Assembly: GCA_945827465.1 (NCBI GenBank)
Contig: CALZOH010000035.1
Coordinates: forward strand, 1 to 17,481
Source of the DNA: an uncultured Prevotellaceae bacterium
Lineage (GTDB): Bacteria; Bacteroidota; Bacteroidia; Bacteroidales; Bacteroidaceae
Length of the DNA stretch: 17,481 bases
Reading direction: 5' to 3'
A model generated the notes under the pieces. That model was not told the origin of the DNA. It made no database searches and saw only the letters and a program-made list of their open reading frames with translations. Below, in pieces: positions 16,575 to 17,481 of this stretch (position 1 is its first letter; the number at the start of each line of letters is the position of its first letter). A program made the position numbers and the translations under genes.

Positions 16575-17213
16575 ATGGAAAAGACGACAAAGAAATACCC
16601 CACTATCTGCATCTGTCAGCTGGTCATCGCCCTGGCCATGCTGCTTCCCCTCCCCCTTAAAGCCGGCCGCGAGGCCGACGCTCAAAGCATTCTGATGCGT
16701 TCATTAGGCCTGCTGCAACATCCCAACGGCTCTTCGTTTGACTATCAGATGAAGCTCACCCGGTTTTTTACCCAATCGGGCAGCCTCATCTTGAAAGGTA
16801 AAAAGACGTATGGCAAGTCGAAGAAGAATACCATGTGGAGCGACGGCACTACCACCTGGAAACTTTCGCCTGATGAGAGCGAAGTGGTGGTGTATCGCAC
16901 GGCCGACCTCAAGCGCAAGCCTCTGGGCGAACTGCTTGACGAAGTCAGACACAACTGTAAGTACAACTTGGAGCAGAGTCAGGAGGGAACGTATTTGGTG
17001 CATGTGAGGTCATTGGACAAGAAATCCGACATTCGCGAAGCCACCGTCTTGATTGACGCCCGCAGCTTCGTCCCTAAACAGTTCCGCATGAAGGTCGGAC
17101 TGGTCTGGGTATTGGTAGATATTCAGAATTTTCGTACCGGCAACTACCCCGACTCCTTCTTTCAGTATCAACCCAAGGAGCATCCCCGGACTAAAATCGT
17201 TGATCGTCGCTAA
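16575..17213 (+). CDS. LolA-like outer-membrane lipoprotein carrier protein
   Basis: A 212-residue protein with a Sec signal peptide (MEKTTKK, hydrophobic 11-28, likely cleavage after LKA at about 30) and a LolA-like half-barrel. Evidence: an early FDYQMKLTRFFTQSGSLILK strand pair, then GKKTYGKSKKNTMWSDGTTTWKL, matching the LolA pattern in which a beta-sheet segment is followed by MWxxGxTxW, and a VLIDARSFVPKQFRM strand. LolA family proteins shuttle lipoproteins across the periplasm. Length is normal. The sequence is diverged enough that it could be a LolA paralogue rather than the housekeeping carrier. It is the only plus-strand gene. No hairpin terminator is visible in 17214-17288. Confidence 0.75.
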   Translation: MEKTTKKYPTICICQLVIALAMLLPLPLKAGREADAQSILMRSLGLLQHPNGSSFDYQMKLTRFFTQSGSLILKGKKTYGKSKKNTMWSDGTTTWKLSPDESEVVVYRTADLKRKPLGELLDEVRHNCKYNLEQSQEGTYLVHVRSLDKKSDIREATVLIDARSFVPKQFRMKVGLVWVLVDIQNFRTGNYPDSFFQYQPKEHPRTKIVDRR

Positions 17214-17288
17214 GGGAAAGTACTCACACAAGGTGGAAAAACAAGCTTCCATCCTCTTCAATCACCTCTCTATCCCCCAGTATTCCTG

Positions 17289-17481
17289 CTTGCATCCCGT
17301 GTAACCTGCTGTCGTACCCATACGCCACCTACTTGCATCTGGTGCAACCTGCTGTCGTACCCCTACGCTACCTACTTGCATCCGGTGCAACCTGCTGTCG
17401 TACCCCTACGCTACCTACTTGCATCCGGTGCAACCTGCTGTCGTACCCCTACGCTACCTACTTGCATCCGGTGCAACCTGC
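17289..17481. repeat. 43-bp tandem repeat array, running off the window
   Basis: Four complete units start at 17289, 17332, 17375 and 17418, and a partial fifth starts at 17461; the period is exactly 43 bp. Units 3 and 4 are identical, unit 2 differs by one base, and unit 1 by several, so divergence is greatest at the gene-proximal edge. Each unit contains TTGCATCCGGTGCAA (5-bp arms TTGCA/TGCAA) and CGTACCCCTACG (4-bp arms CGTA/TACG). Units are contiguous, with no unique spacers, and 43 is not a multiple of three, so neither CRISPR nor coding repeats fit. Confidence 0.92.

Noticed and set aside
17289..17481. CRISPR array
   Set aside because: The 43-bp units are contiguous and almost identical throughout; there are no unique spacers and no cas genes in the window.

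Overview
The window looks like chromosomal DNA of a Bacteroidales bacterium, plausibly Prevotellaceae. The reasons are Bacteroidetes-type promoters (TAnnTTTG -7 boxes), no clear Shine-Dalgarno sequences, and the gene families present: a rhomboid next to an EEP-family protein, a 7TM-HD (PgpH-like) phosphodiesterase, an EptA-like transferase and a LolA-like protein. The genus is inference; no rRNA or tRNA gene is visible.

Layout. Positions 1-540 hold non-coding repeats: two tandem 43-bp units, then five copies of a short palindrome (GGGCGTAT-loop-ATACGCCC). From 579 to 16374 all ten genes lie on the minus strand, in about four transcription units. In transcription order these are: two GT2 glycosyltransferases (16374 to 14390, 4-bp overlap); a 7TM-HD phosphodiesterase, an EptA-like phosphoethanolamine transferase and an acyltransferase-3 membrane protein (14323 to 9129); a rhomboid protease, a membrane-anchored EEP hydrolase and a secreted TIM-barrel glycosidase-like protein (9045 to 5567); and an sbcD-sbcC-like pair (5453 to 579). 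One divergent plus-strand gene, a LolA-like lipoprotein carrier (16575-17213), is followed by a 43-bp tandem array (17289-17481) that runs off the window.

Most of the block concerns the cell envelope: glycan assembly, phosphoethanolamine and acyl decoration, intramembrane proteolysis, second-messenger turnover and lipoprotein trafficking.

The most unusual content is the sbcD-sbcC-like pair. Both reading frames are full length and keep the family architecture, including the zinc hook of SbcC. However, the SbcC-like protein has lost every ATPase motif I can place (Walker A, Q-loop, signature, Walker B, H-loop), and the SbcD-like protein has lost three of seven metal-ligand residues. This suggests a co-degenerated, probably non-catalytic Mre11-Rad50-type complex kept for some other role. 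A second notable pattern is that the repeats at both ends of the window share a 43-bp spacing. A third is a 13-base promoter motif, [CG]TAAYTTYGCACC, repeated before four genes.
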